Shown: positions 14,826-24,608 of the stretch, one piece after another
How positions within the stretch are numbered: position 1 is the first letter of the stretch
How the letters are laid out: each line of letters starts with the position of its first letter
From: Patescibacteria group bacterium
GTDB lineage: Bacteria > Patescibacteriota > Microgenomatia > Daviesbacterales > UBA10151
Direction: 5' to 3'
DNA length: 48,001 nt
NCBI GenBank assembly: GCA_943356485.1
Contig: CALRFD010000004.1
Span: 61,920-109,920 of the forward strand
The notes under the pieces: model-generated
What the model saw: only the letters and a program-made list of their open reading frames with translations
Database searches by the model: none
What the model was told of the DNA's origin: nothing
Translations under genes and position numbers: made by a program

Positions 14826-16325
14826 GTGAAATTTCTTTTAAAATACCGCATAGAGATTATTTTCTTATTCTTCCTGGCCATCACTTATTTTATTCTTCGT
14901 CTTCCAAACCTGACTGCTCAGCCTATTTTTGCAGATGAAGCGATCTATATTCGCTGGGCACAAGTGATGAGAGCTGAACCGACTCTACGTTTTGTATCTG
15001 TCACAGACGGTAAAACACCTCTTTTTATGTGGGTAATGATTCCCTTATTTAAATTTATTCACGACCCTCTTCAGGCAGGCAGATTTTTATCAGTTATTGC
15101 AGGCTTTTTTACACTTTTGGGTGTTTTTTTCCTAACTAAGAGAGTCTTTAACTCTAAAGCAGCCATTTGGGCAGGACTTTTTTATGCAATAACTCCATAT
15201 ACTGTTTTTTTTGACAGAATGGCTTTGGTTGACTCGATGTTGTCTGCTTTTACTATCTGGGTTATTTACTTTGCCCTTTGGCTGATGGAAAGTTTAAGGT
15301 TGGATGTTGCAATGATTCTGGGCTACCTGATGGGTGGAGCGGTGCTGACAAAAACCCCCGGACTCATAAATATCTTAATCTTGCCATTTTCTCTTATTGG
15401 TTTTTATGGGAAAAAAGACAGAAAACCTAATTCTTTATTAAAGATCATTATTTTGTGGACTGTTGCAATAATAATAGCTTTAATAGGTTACAATTTATTA
15501 AGGCTCGGGCCGGAATTTAATAAACTATCGGCCAGAAATAGCGACTATGTTTTTTCTCCGTTTGAACTTATCGGCAGACCCTTAGATCCTTTTATCCCTC
15601 ATCTTCATGATATAGCTGATTGGTTTCCAAGGCTTTTCACTATCCCGACTCTTTTAATTATTGCGATTGGGATTTTTATTGCTCTAAAAAACTTAAACAA
15701 AAAAGCAATAATAGTTTTAGTATGGCTTCTTGCCCCGATGCTTTTATCAATGGCTTTTTTAAAAACTTTTACGGCTAGATACCTACTTACCTCCATTGCT
15801 CCCCTGCTAGTCTTTGCGGGTTTTGGTTTATCAAAAATATTAGAGAGATTGAAGGTGAGTAATTTAGTTAAGGCTATATTTGGCTTAACTATTATTTTAC
15901 CGTTAGCTCTCATCTTTGATTATCAGCTCCTTGTCTCCCCCCCGCCACAAGCTTTACCAAAAGAAGAGAGAATTGGTTATTTTGAAGATTGGACAGCAGG
16001 ATATGGATTTAAGGATATTGCCAACTATATTTTAGACAGGTCAAGTGCTAAAAGAGTGGTGGTGGGAACAGATGGATTTTTTGGCACGTTGCCGGATGGG
16101 ATTGAAATTTATCTTGATAAAGCAAATGTAGCAATTGTTGGCAGCAGCGCCACAATCTCCGCTCAGGTTAGAAATGCGGCTTTGGACAATGAGACATACT
16201 TTATTGGGAGCAAAAATAATTTGGCAGGAAAAGTTAAGAATGTGGTTTTAATTAAAGAATATCCTAAAGCGAAGAGGGCTGATGGAAGCTTTGACTCAAC
16301 AGTTTTGTATCAAGTCTTACCCTAA
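14826..16325 (+). CDS. GT39-type membrane glycosyltransferase
   Basis: A 499-residue polytopic GT-C protein with a GTG start. Seen: a first membrane segment, then the extracytoplasmic loop IFADEAIYIRW (34-44) with Asp37-Glu38 in the catalytic position of GT39/ArnT enzymes, DGKTPLFMW (61-69), and VFFDRMALVDSM near 125-136. About eleven to thirteen hydrophobic segments follow, with a short soluble C-terminal tail. Known: GT39 enzymes use polyprenyl-phosphate sugars to modify proteins or lipids outside the membrane. Donor and acceptor are unknown. It is the first gene of a run to 28219; the next gene starts six bases after its stop. Confidence 0.83.
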   Translation: MKFLLKYRIEIIFLFFLAITYFILRLPNLTAQPIFADEAIYIRWAQVMRAEPTLRFVSVTDGKTPLFMWVMIPLFKFIHDPLQAGRFLSVIAGFFTLLGVFFLTKRVFNSKAAIWAGLFYAITPYTVFFDRMALVDSMLSAFTIWVIYFALWLMESLRLDVAMILGYLMGGAVLTKTPGLINILILPFSLIGFYGKKDRKPNSLLKIIILWTVAIIIALIGYNLLRLGPEFNKLSARNSDYVFSPFELIGRPLDPFIPHLHDIADWFPRLFTIPTLLIIAIGIFIALKNLNKKAIIVLVWLLAPMLLSMAFLKTFTARYLLTSIAPLLVFAGFGLSKILERLKVSNLVKAIFGLTIILPLALIFDYQLLVSPPPQALPKEERIGYFEDWTAGYGFKDIANYILDRSSAKRVVVGTDGFFGTLPDGIEIYLDKANVAIVGSSATISAQVRNAALDNETYFIGSKNNLAGKVKNVVLIKEYPKAKRADGSFDSTVLYQVLP

Positions 16326-16331
16326 TTAAAT

Positions 16332-17972
16332 ATGAAAAATAAATTATTTATACTCCTAACCTTAGTTGCTCTTACTTTGCCGACAGTGCTACCCTTTTTT
16401 AATAAGAAATTTTTTTATACTCAGGATTATATTTTTATAGCCAGGTTAAATCAAATTACTACAGCGATCTTTGATGGTAATATTCCACCAAGATGGGCGC
16501 CGGATTTAAGGTTTGGTGAGCCGACTTTTAATTTTTATGCTGCGCTTCCCTATTATTTTGGTGTGATAATTCATACTCTGGGTTTTAATTTTATCTGGGT
16601 GGCTAAGATTCTTTTTATCCTATCAAGTATTTTATCAGCTGTAACTATGTATATTTTGGCAGAGAAACTCTTTGGTAAAAAAGGAGCATTTCTTTCTACA
16701 CTTCTATACGTATATGCGCCATATAGGGCGGTAGATATGTATGTTAGAGGCGCTTTATCTGAAGCTTGGGCCTTTGTGTTTTTTCCTTTAATTTTTTATT
16801 CAGCCCTGTGTTTATCTGAAAAAGTGAGCGCAAAAAGAGTAGTTTTTCTTGCTTTTTCCCTATCGGGGTTATTTTTGACACATAATGTTACGACGCTAAT
16901 GTTTTTACCCTTTTTTGCACTGTTTGTTACTTATTTAATGATAAAAGAGAAAAAATGGGTTTTACTATTTCCATTTTTAGCATCCGCAGTGCTTAGTCTG
17001 GGATTGGCTTCATTTTTTCTTCTACCTGCCTCTTTTGAAAAAGATTTTATACAAACAAAGTATTTAATAGTCGGTTATTTTAACTTCAGGGCACATTTTG
17101 TAGCTTTTTCACAATTTTTCTCAACATTTTGGGGGTATGGCTCATCAGTTTGGGGGAGAGAAGACGGTCTCTCTTTTCAAGTAGGATTAGGGAACTGGCT
17201 AATTTTAGGACTGGCAATAGTTTTTGGAATCATAAAAAGAAAAGATAAAAAATATTTAATATTACTTTTATTTTTAGTCGGTAGTTTTATCTTATCGATA
17301 ATTCTACAACATAATAAATCTGCCTTTATTTGGGAGGCTTTTCCTTTAATGGCGTTTATTCAATTCCCCTGGAGATTTTTATCGATCTCAATTTTTATAA
17401 TTGCAATTATCGGGGGATCTCTGGCCTCTTTTTTGAAAGGCAGGCATAGCTTTATTTATTTTATTTTATTTATTTTTGTTATTTTAACTACAATATCGTA
17501 CTTTAAACCCAAAGAATATGCTGATGATAGTTTTTTCGACAAATTTTTACATAAAGAAGTAATGCAGCAAGGGGTAGATTTAACTAAGGATTATTTACCC
17601 ATTTGGGTACAAACAACTGACGGTAAGTTTTTGAGCTTACCGGAGACAAAGTCAGGGAAAATTGAGGTAATAAATTTCAATAAAAGAGCAGGATATGCCC
17701 AGTCACAAATAAAAGTTTTTACAAATTCAGAGATAGTTGTGCCGATTACTTACTTTCCAGGTTGGACAGTATTGGCAAACAAGAAGATAGTTGACCAGAT
17801 GATTCCTTCGGAAAGAGGTCTTATCAGATTTAGTCTTCCGGCTGGAAGTTATAACCTTCAGTTTGAATTTAGGGATACACCTGTTAGAATTATTGGAAAC
17901 ATTACTTCACTAATTTGTATTCTAGGTTCGTTATTGGTGCTTTTCTCAAAAAAAGGTTTTAAAAATGTCTAA
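16332..17972 (+). CDS. PTPS-related polytopic membrane protein (putative GT-C)
   Basis: A 546-residue membrane protein of the family named for a 6-pyruvoyl-tetrahydropterin-synthase-related domain; despite the name these look like GT-C transferases. Seen: FYTQDYIFIARL (28-39) with Asp32 in the first outer loop, PPRWAPDLRFGEPTFNFYAALPYYFG (52-77, a family hallmark), YAPYRAVDMYVRGALSE near 132-148, and THNVTTLMF. After the last large membrane block comes a small beta-rich outer domain including YFPGWTV, like those in YfhO-type proteins, and then a final membrane helix. It overlaps the next gene, its paralog, by eight bases. Sugar and acceptor are unknown. Confidence 0.72.
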   Translation: MKNKLFILLTLVALTLPTVLPFFNKKFFYTQDYIFIARLNQITTAIFDGNIPPRWAPDLRFGEPTFNFYAALPYYFGVIIHTLGFNFIWVAKILFILSSILSAVTMYILAEKLFGKKGAFLSTLLYVYAPYRAVDMYVRGALSEAWAFVFFPLIFYSALCLSEKVSAKRVVFLAFSLSGLFLTHNVTTLMFLPFFALFVTYLMIKEKKWVLLFPFLASAVLSLGLASFFLLPASFEKDFIQTKYLIVGYFNFRAHFVAFSQFFSTFWGYGSSVWGREDGLSFQVGLGNWLILGLAIVFGIIKRKDKKYLILLLFLVGSFILSIILQHNKSAFIWEAFPLMAFIQFPWRFLSISIFIIAIIGGSLASFLKGRHSFIYFILFIFVILTTISYFKPKEYADDSFFDKFLHKEVMQQGVDLTKDYLPIWVQTTDGKFLSLPETKSGKIEVINFNKRAGYAQSQIKVFTNSEIVVPITYFPGWTVLANKKIVDQMIPSERGLIRFSLPAGSYNLQFEFRDTPVRIIGNITSLICILGSLLVLFSKKGFKNV

Positions 17973-19692
17973 ATTACTGTTAATAAAAAATTGGGTTTTT
18001 AAATATAAGCATTTTTTTATTGGATTACTTTTGTCTTTATCTCTTCTTTGGCCACTTTTTGTCTCACCCTATTTTACCCATCATGATGATGTGCAGGTCA
18101 TCAGGGTTTTTGAGATGAACAAGTGTTTTTTGGATCATCAACTTCCCTGCCGTTGGGTTCCGGATTTGGGAGGAGTGTATGGTTACCCTATTTTTAACTA
18201 CTATGCTCCCCTTCCTTACTATTTTGGCGAATTAATCTATTTTCTAACGCATAGCTTATTAATTTCTGCAAAAGTTATGTTTGCGTTTCCTTTTATTTTT
18301 TCTTATATCTTTATGTATCTTCTGGCCTCAAAGTATTGGGGAAAAACCGGAGGGCTAATATCAGCTGTCTTTTATGCATACGCTCCCTACCACGCCTTAG
18401 ACTTTTATGTCAGGGGAGCAATGGGTGAGATGTGGAGCTTAATGTTTTTCCCGGCCATTTTTTGGGCAATAGATAAACTAAGAGGTAAAATTACCATAAC
18501 AAATTTATTGCTGCTGGCCGTATTATTTGCAGGATTGATAACTTCACATAACCTTTCTGCAATGATCTTTTTGCCGCTATGTTTAGTTTGGATTGGGCTA
18601 AACTATGCTAAAGAGCGAAAGATAAAATTTTTGTATTTTAGTCTTGTTAGTTTGGTTTTGAGTATTTTACTCTCTGCCTTCTACTTTTTCCCGGTTATTT
18701 TTGAAAAGAATCTAGTACATCTAGAAACAACAGTTGAAGGTTATTTTTCTTATACAGAACATTTTAAAGGGTTTAGGAAATTATTCTTGGAAAGAACATG
18801 GGGATATGGAGCATCTATAAGAGAGGTTCCGGGGGGTGAGAGGGATGGGTTATCTTATCAAATTGGTTGGGTACACTTGCTTGGTTGGTTTCTTGCTTTA
18901 TTTACAGCCCGAACCCTCTGGAGAAGTAACAGATGGGTTAGTATAGTGATTACTTTTTCCTCCCTGGCAATACTTATCAGTGTTTTTATGATTAATCCCA
19001 GGTCGGAGTTTATCTGGAATTTAGTTGATCCGCTAAAATATTTACAATTCCCTTGGCGTTTTTTAATTATTGTGATCTTTTTTATCTCTTTTATTGCGGG
19101 AAGTTTTACCCTGACATTTCTCAAAGGAAAGAAATATATCTGGTTGCTACTGTTATTGATGATGGTAGTTCTAAATTTTTTCTACTTCCGGCCTGAAAAA
19201 TTTATACAGACTTCGGATAGTGAATTACTGAGTGGTAAGAATTGGGATAAACAAATAAAGCGCTCAATTTTTGATTATTTACCAATTTATGCAAAAGAGC
19301 CTCCGGCAGAACTGGCGACAAAGAGGTATGAAATCCTTACGGGTGACACAAAAATAGTGGATTTTAAAGAAGGAACGAATTGGATAAGTTTTAATACAAA
19401 TACAAAGACTCATTCTATAATTCGTCTTTCACAGTACTATTTCCCTGACTGGAAAATATTTATAGATGGGAAAGAAGCAAAAATAGAATACAAAAATAAT
19501 AGTTTAGGGTTAATGACAATTATTTTGGGGATGGGAAATCATAAAATTGAGGCTAGACTATATGATACTCCAGTCAGATCTATTTCAAATCTGGTAAGTG
19601 CTTTAACTGCTTTCCTGATGATGTTCTTGTTTTTATTCCAGTTGAAGCAAGTCAAAAAATGGGTGGAATATTACCGGAAGAGGATAAACTAA
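17965..19692 (+). CDS. PTPS-related polytopic membrane protein, paralog of the preceding gene
   Basis: A 575-residue protein with the same architecture as the gene before it: THHDDVQVIRVFEM (38-51) with Asp41-Asp42 in the first outer loop, PCRWVPDLGG (61-70), GYPIFNYYAPLPYYFG (73-88), YAPYHALDFYVRGAMGEMW, and TSHNLSAMIF. A beta-rich outer domain with YFPDWKIFIDGKE and a last membrane helix close the protein. The two genes are a tandem duplication with clear divergence. The eight-base overlap with the upstream gene suggests translational coupling. Glycosyltransferase activity is inferred from the fold class, not shown. Confidence 0.72.
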   Translation: MSKLLLIKNWVFKYKHFFIGLLLSLSLLWPLFVSPYFTHHDDVQVIRVFEMNKCFLDHQLPCRWVPDLGGVYGYPIFNYYAPLPYYFGELIYFLTHSLLISAKVMFAFPFIFSYIFMYLLASKYWGKTGGLISAVFYAYAPYHALDFYVRGAMGEMWSLMFFPAIFWAIDKLRGKITITNLLLLAVLFAGLITSHNLSAMIFLPLCLVWIGLNYAKERKIKFLYFSLVSLVLSILLSAFYFFPVIFEKNLVHLETTVEGYFSYTEHFKGFRKLFLERTWGYGASIREVPGGERDGLSYQIGWVHLLGWFLALFTARTLWRSNRWVSIVITFSSLAILISVFMINPRSEFIWNLVDPLKYLQFPWRFLIIVIFFISFIAGSFTLTFLKGKKYIWLLLLLMMVVLNFFYFRPEKFIQTSDSELLSGKNWDKQIKRSIFDYLPIYAKEPPAELATKRYEILTGDTKIVDFKEGTNWISFNTNTKTHSIIRLSQYYFPDWKIFIDGKEAKIEYKNNSLGLMTIILGMGNHKIEARLYDTPVRSISNLVSALTAFLMMFLFLFQLKQVKKWVEYYRKRIN

Positions 19693-19700
19693 TCTAAGAT

Positions 19701-21185
19701 ATGAATGAGAGTGTTGAACAGCTTGATCCGACTGAAGAATTAAATGCAGAAGGGGTAAATTCTAAGGTTAAAAAAGGAATTTTAATTTTAACAATAAGAA
19801 CATTTATTCTCCAGGCGGTTTCATTTCTCGCAAATGTAATTATTTTACCTGTTCTATTATCACCCGCACAGTATGGGGTCTTTTTTCTGGTTTCGGCTAT
19901 AATTAATTTTCTAACATATTTTAGTGATATAGGATTTGCAGCCGGCTTAATTCAAAAAAAAGATAAACCAAGTGAGAAGGATTTAAAAACGATTTTTACC
20001 GCTCAACAAGTAATGGTAGTAGGGATAATTGTTTCGGTCTTACTGGCAACTCCTTTTTTGAAATCTTTTTATAAATTTGACCAATTAGCAATAAATCTAC
20101 TTTGGGCACTAGCTTTCTCTCTTTTTCTATCTTCTCTTAAAACAATTCCTTCTGTATTACTGGAGAGAAAACTAGAGTTTAATAAACTTGTTATACCTCA
20201 AATTTTCGAAACAATTATTTTTAACTTAACGGTAGTTTATTTTGCCTGGCGGGGATTTGGTGTTACCAGCTTTACCCTGGGTGTTTTACTTAGAGGGATT
20301 ACAGGTGTAATTGCAACATACATTGTGCAGCCCTGGTTTCCTGGTTTATTATTTTCTACTGAGTCTTTTAAATCAATACTTAAATTCGGGATTCCCTATC
20401 AGGCTAATACTTTTTTGGCAATGATTAAAGATGATGGAATGACTATCCTTTTGGGTGGTATTTTAGGCTCTTCTGGGGTTGGGCTTTTAGGATGGGCTCA
20501 AAAATGGGCATATGCACCGTTACGTTTTTTTATGGATCAGGTTATAAAAGTAACTTTTCCGGCGTATTCCAGACTACAGGATAATAAGGAAGAGCTATCA
20601 AAAGCCGTATCAAAGTCAATCTTTTTTATCTGTCTGTTTGTTTTTCCGTCCTTAGTTTTACTGGTTTTACTTGCGCCTCCTTTAACACAAATTATTCCGA
20701 AGTATCATAAATGGGCGCCTGCTTTAATACCCCTGACGCTTATCTGCCTCACCTCAGCTTTTGCAGCAGTTACAACCCCTTTGACTAATATGTTGAATGC
20801 GATTGGAAAAATATCTTTAACTTTTAAATTTATGATTATGTGGACTGCTCTTACTTGGGCGTTAGTTCCTTTTCTAGCTTATGTTTATGGAATAAATGGA
20901 GCAGGACTAGGGTTTGCGATAGTTGGAGTAAGCTCAATCGTTGCAATGTTAAAATCCCTGGAGTTTATTAATTTAAACTATATTGAAATTCTAGGCAAGA
21001 GCCTTATCGGCTCAATAATTATGGGTGGTCTAATACTGTTGTTAAGGAGTATTTTGCCTGTATCCTTTGTAGTTGTAGCCAGCTTAGGTGGAGGAGGATT
21101 GATTTTTTATGCCCTTTTACTTTTTATTTTAGAGCCTACCCTTTTGGGTATGATAAAGAGGGGACTGCGTTCAAAAAATGATTAA
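19701..21185 (+). CDS. Wzx-type polysaccharide/oligosaccharide flippase
   Basis: A 494-residue protein with about fourteen hydrophobic segments and a short acidic N-terminal tail. Seen: the first helix block TIRTFILQAVSFLANVIILPVLL (about 30-53) followed by SPAQYGVFFLVSAIINFLTYFSDIGFAAGLIQ (about 54-85), the classic start of MATE/MOP-family Wzx proteins. Known: these flip undecaprenyl- or polyprenyl-diphosphate-linked glycans to the outer membrane face. It sits among GT-C genes and would deliver the acceptor that they decorate. A TAAACT about seven bases after the upstream coding end region may serve as a local -10 (19685-19690). It overlaps the next gene by eight bases. A second flippase begins at 47231. 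Confidence 0.85.
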   Translation: MNESVEQLDPTEELNAEGVNSKVKKGILILTIRTFILQAVSFLANVIILPVLLSPAQYGVFFLVSAIINFLTYFSDIGFAAGLIQKKDKPSEKDLKTIFTAQQVMVVGIIVSVLLATPFLKSFYKFDQLAINLLWALAFSLFLSSLKTIPSVLLERKLEFNKLVIPQIFETIIFNLTVVYFAWRGFGVTSFTLGVLLRGITGVIATYIVQPWFPGLLFSTESFKSILKFGIPYQANTFLAMIKDDGMTILLGGILGSSGVGLLGWAQKWAYAPLRFFMDQVIKVTFPAYSRLQDNKEELSKAVSKSIFFICLFVFPSLVLLVLLAPPLTQIIPKYHKWAPALIPLTLICLTSAFAAVTTPLTNMLNAIGKISLTFKFMIMWTALTWALVPFLAYVYGINGAGLGFAIVGVSSIVAMLKSLEFINLNYIEILGKSLIGSIIMGGLILLLRSILPVSFVVVASLGGGGLIFYALLLFILEPTLLGMIKRGLRSKND

Positions 21186-24100
21186 ATTTTTAAAGCTTTT
21201 TTTTATATTTTCTCTAACTTTTTTTATTTTTTCAGGAAAAGCTGTTTTTGCTCAAAACAATGCTTTTGTCTCGATTGTAAATCCAATACGAGGATATGAT
21301 TTTTGGGATCAAAAGGGACAAACTATAGAAACCTCTTTTTTAGGTGAGTCAGAAATTCTAAGTAGATTTAACCTTTCTGCGACTTGGTTAATTAGATATG
21401 ATGCCTTAGGTGAAAAAAATATTGTCGATAAATTAAAAAGTTTAAATTCGGATGAGAAAGGTTTATTTTTAGAAATAACTCCAACTTGGACTAAAGATGC
21501 GAGTGTTGATTACAACAAAAGCGAGAGTTGGCATTCTGCAAAAAGCGCATTTTTAAGTGGATATGATCTTAAGCAAAGAGAAAATTTAATAGATACAGCC
21601 TTTGATCACTTTAATAAGATATTCGGTTATTATCCAAAATCTGTGGGTGCCTGGTGGGTAGACAGTTATTCTCTTTCCTATATGCAAAAAAAATATAAGA
21701 TAGAAACGTCGCTAATAGTCGCAGATCAATATACTACAGATAATTATCAAATTTGGGGTCAATACTTTTCAACACCTTACTATCCTGCAAAAAATAATGC
21801 TTTACATCCCGCACAAACAATAGAAAATAAATTACCGGTTGTTATTGTTCAATGGGCACCGAGGGATCCTGTAAACTCATATGGAAATGGAGTTGGTGAA
21901 AGCACATATTCATTGCAGGCAAATGATTATATTGATTATCATAATTTGGACACTAATTATTTTTCAAGGGTCCTAGATCTATATGTGAATCAGTCTCTAA
22001 ACAAATTTTCTCAAATGGTTGTAGGGTTGGAAAACTCATACAACTGGCAAAAGTATTCAAAAGAATATGAAAACCAGATAAAAACGGTAGCTTCTAAAAG
22101 AAATAATAGCAAATTATCAGTAATTAACCTAAATGATTTTGCTAACTGGTATAAAAATACTTTTCCGCTACTGTCACCGGAACAAATTATTGTTGCAGAT
22201 GACCCATTAGGCAGTTACAAAAAGGCTGTTTGGTTTATGAATCCTTACTATAGAGCAGGTTGGTTTTTAAACCAGGACGGTAGCGTGTTTAGAGATATCA
22301 GGCAATATATTGACGGAGAAGAGGAGCTTTGTTTTAAGGTTCGCTGTGACAGTGTAAATTTTGCCACCTCTGCGGTTAGAGTTTTAGATGAGGTGAGTTT
22401 TGGCCATAAGTGGGTTGTTGATTCAGGTAAAATAAAAGATTTCAAGGTCAGCCATATTAATGATAGATATGTGATTAGCTACTTAAACGAAGCGGAAAGC
22501 AGCAGAAAAATAGAATTTTTACCCAGAGATATCAGCATTGACGGGAAGATTTCCTCGATTGACGGGGCCATTTTGGATACTACAAAAAAAGATTTAGAAA
22601 AAAAACAGACCCAAAAAAAATTAAGTTATGGTCTTTCTAATTTTTCTGTCCTCTTAATTCTTAAAGATATAGTAATTTTTATCATTTTTATTGCTACAGC
22701 AAGTTTAATACCCGGATTTAATTTACTGGGTAAAAGAACTAGTTTAGCTCCATTTTTCCAAAAAATGTTTTTATCTAATACAGTTGGACTTGTCGCGTTG
22801 ACTTTAGTTTTTTATATAGTAAGTTTAATCCATTTACGCCTTTTAATTTTTGGATATCTTTTAATAAATCTGTATATCTTTTTCAAGAAAAATTTTTCTT
22901 TGCGGATTTTTAATAATTTACCTGGGATAAAAAGTAAGTTTTCCCTACTTCTGATTCTATTAATAATATCCGGAACTGTTTTTCAAATAATTCCGGTTTT
23001 TCAAAGCGGCATCGACTTTAATTATGGCATGGGTTTCTGGGGACCAAATACTCATGATGGAGTTTGGCATATAGCCTTAATAAACCAATTAATAAAAAAT
23101 GTTCCAGCGCAAAATCCGATTTTTTCAGCTGCTATATTAAAAAACTATCATTACTTTTATGATTTATTAATTGCTGCCACAAATTATTTAACAGGTCTTT
23201 CCTCGCTGGATTTAGTTTTTAGATTTTTCCCTGTTATCTTTTCTGCTAGCTTAGGAATTGGGTCTTATTTTTTGATATGGAGCATATTTAAAGAAAGTCT
23301 TGGCATTCTAAAAACTAAAGCCGCAACTTTAATTTCTTTATACTTTATTTATTTTGCCGGAAGCTTTGGTTGGATTGTTGAGTTTATAACACAAAGGCAT
23401 TTAGGTGGAGAGTCTGCCTTTTGGGCAAATCAGGCTGTTTCTTTTAATTTAAATCCGCCTTTTGCAATCTCTTTAATAATTATTATTGCTCTGATGCAAA
23501 TTTTACCTAGTATTTTGCCTGCTGTTTTGCTGACTGGTTGCTTAATAGCCTTTAAATCCTACGGTGGTGTTTTAATCTTAATTACAATTGGAATTTTAGG
23601 AATAATTGATATTTTAAGACACAAAAGCTACTCGTTGTTTATAATTTTTGTTTTTGGAGGATTAATATCTGTCTTTTTATTCAAATCAAACTTTGCATCC
23701 TCTACTAATTTTTTAGTTATTGCCCCATTTTGGTTTGTAAACTCGATGATTGATTCACCGGATAGGGTGGGTTGGACGAGACTTGCTTTAACAAGGATGG
23801 TGGGACTTAGTGATAAGAATTGGGTTAAGTTTTTCGGCGCAGAAGGATTAAGCCTGACAATCTTTATAATTGGTAACCTGGGACTAAGATTTTTTGCTCT
23901 TTTTTCCCTGATTAAATTTAACTATATATTAAGGAATAAAAACTTTTTATTTTTAACAGTCTTAGCCTTTGCTTCGACTTTCATTCCTCTGATTTTTATC
24001 CAAATTGGAAACCCCTGGAATACGATTCAGTTTTTTTATTATGGAATGTATGTTTGTGCTCTGGTTGCAGGAGTGGTCGTTTCCTTTCTGTTGTTTAAAT

Positions 24101-24606
24101 TACCAAAGGTTATGGGTTTACTAATATTAATTCTAATTATATTAATTGGTCCAATTAATTCATTAGTAACTGCAAATGGTTATTTATTAGCCAGACCACA
24201 TGGTTATATATCGAATCAGGAACTTGTAGCATTAAAGTTTTTGTCAAATCAGCCGGATGGTATAGTTTTAACTCATCCTTTTGATGAAAAACTTAAAAGA
24301 CAGGTAAGTGAGCCCTGGCCTCTTTTTGTCTACGACAGCACAGCCTATGTATCCGCTCTATCAAAGAAAACTGTATTTCTGGAAGATACTCCCCAAAACC
24401 AGATATTACTTACTGATTATAAAAAAAGACTGATACAGTCAAGTGATTTCTTCATGGGTTCGGATATTCAAAAAATAGAATTTTTAAGAAAGAACAGTAT
24501 CAAATATATATATCTCCCTAAACTATTCAGTCAGAAGCTGGATGAGGTAAACGGTATTAAGAATATCTTTGAAAGCGAAGAAGCGGTAGTATATAAGTAT
24601 AACTAA
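21178..24606 (+). CDS. Exported deacetylase-like region fused to a GT-C membrane protein
   Basis: A 1142-residue protein, the largest here. Residues 1-25 are a signal peptide or anchor (cleavage plausible after VFA). Residues about 26-485 are soluble and outside the membrane; the part with LFLEITPTW (about 97-105) and GAWWVDSYSLSYMQ (about 156-169) resembles the barrel of polysaccharide deacetylase or GH57-like proteins, but I cannot name catalytic residues with certainty. From about 496 the protein is a polytopic GT-C enzyme: THDGVWHIAL (about 625-634), KNYHYFYDLL, FAGSFGWIVEF (about 725) and RHLGGES. The whole C-terminal 650 residues align by motif with the next gene, so this is a fusion of an extra domain to one copy of a tandem pair. 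Substrates unknown. Confidence 0.7.
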   Translation: MIKFLKLFFIFSLTFFIFSGKAVFAQNNAFVSIVNPIRGYDFWDQKGQTIETSFLGESEILSRFNLSATWLIRYDALGEKNIVDKLKSLNSDEKGLFLEITPTWTKDASVDYNKSESWHSAKSAFLSGYDLKQRENLIDTAFDHFNKIFGYYPKSVGAWWVDSYSLSYMQKKYKIETSLIVADQYTTDNYQIWGQYFSTPYYPAKNNALHPAQTIENKLPVVIVQWAPRDPVNSYGNGVGESTYSLQANDYIDYHNLDTNYFSRVLDLYVNQSLNKFSQMVVGLENSYNWQKYSKEYENQIKTVASKRNNSKLSVINLNDFANWYKNTFPLLSPEQIIVADDPLGSYKKAVWFMNPYYRAGWFLNQDGSVFRDIRQYIDGEEELCFKVRCDSVNFATSAVRVLDEVSFGHKWVVDSGKIKDFKVSHINDRYVISYLNEAESSRKIEFLPRDISIDGKISSIDGAILDTTKKDLEKKQTQKKLSYGLSNFSVLLILKDIVIFIIFIATASLIPGFNLLGKRTSLAPFFQKMFLSNTVGLVALTLVFYIVSLIHLRLLIFGYLLINLYIFFKKNFSLRIFNNLPGIKSKFSLLLILLIISGTVFQIIPVFQSGIDFNYGMGFWGPNTHDGVWHIALINQLIKNVPAQNPIFSAAILKNYHYFYDLLIAATNYLTGLSSLDLVFRFFPVIFSASLGIGSYFLIWSIFKESLGILKTKAATLISLYFIYFAGSFGWIVEFITQRHLGGESAFWANQAVSFNLNPPFAISLIIIIALMQILPSILPAVLLTGCLIAFKSYGGVLILITIGILGIIDILRHKSYSLFIIFVFGGLISVFLFKSNFASSTNFLVIAPFWFVNSMIDSPDRVGWTRLALTRMVGLSDKNWVKFFGAEGLSLTIFIIGNLGLRFFALFSLIKFNYILRNKNFLFLTVLAFASTFIPLIFIQIGNPWNTIQFFYYGMYVCALVAGVVVSFLLFKLPKVMGLLILILIILIGPINSLVTANGYLLARPHGYISNQELVALKFLSNQPDGIVLTHPFDEKLKRQVSEPWPLFVYDSTAYVSALSKKTVFLEDTPQNQILLTDYKKRLIQSSDFFMGSDIQKIEFLRKNSIKYIYLPKLFSQKLDEVNGIKNIFESEEAVVYKYN

Positions 24607-24608
24607 AA

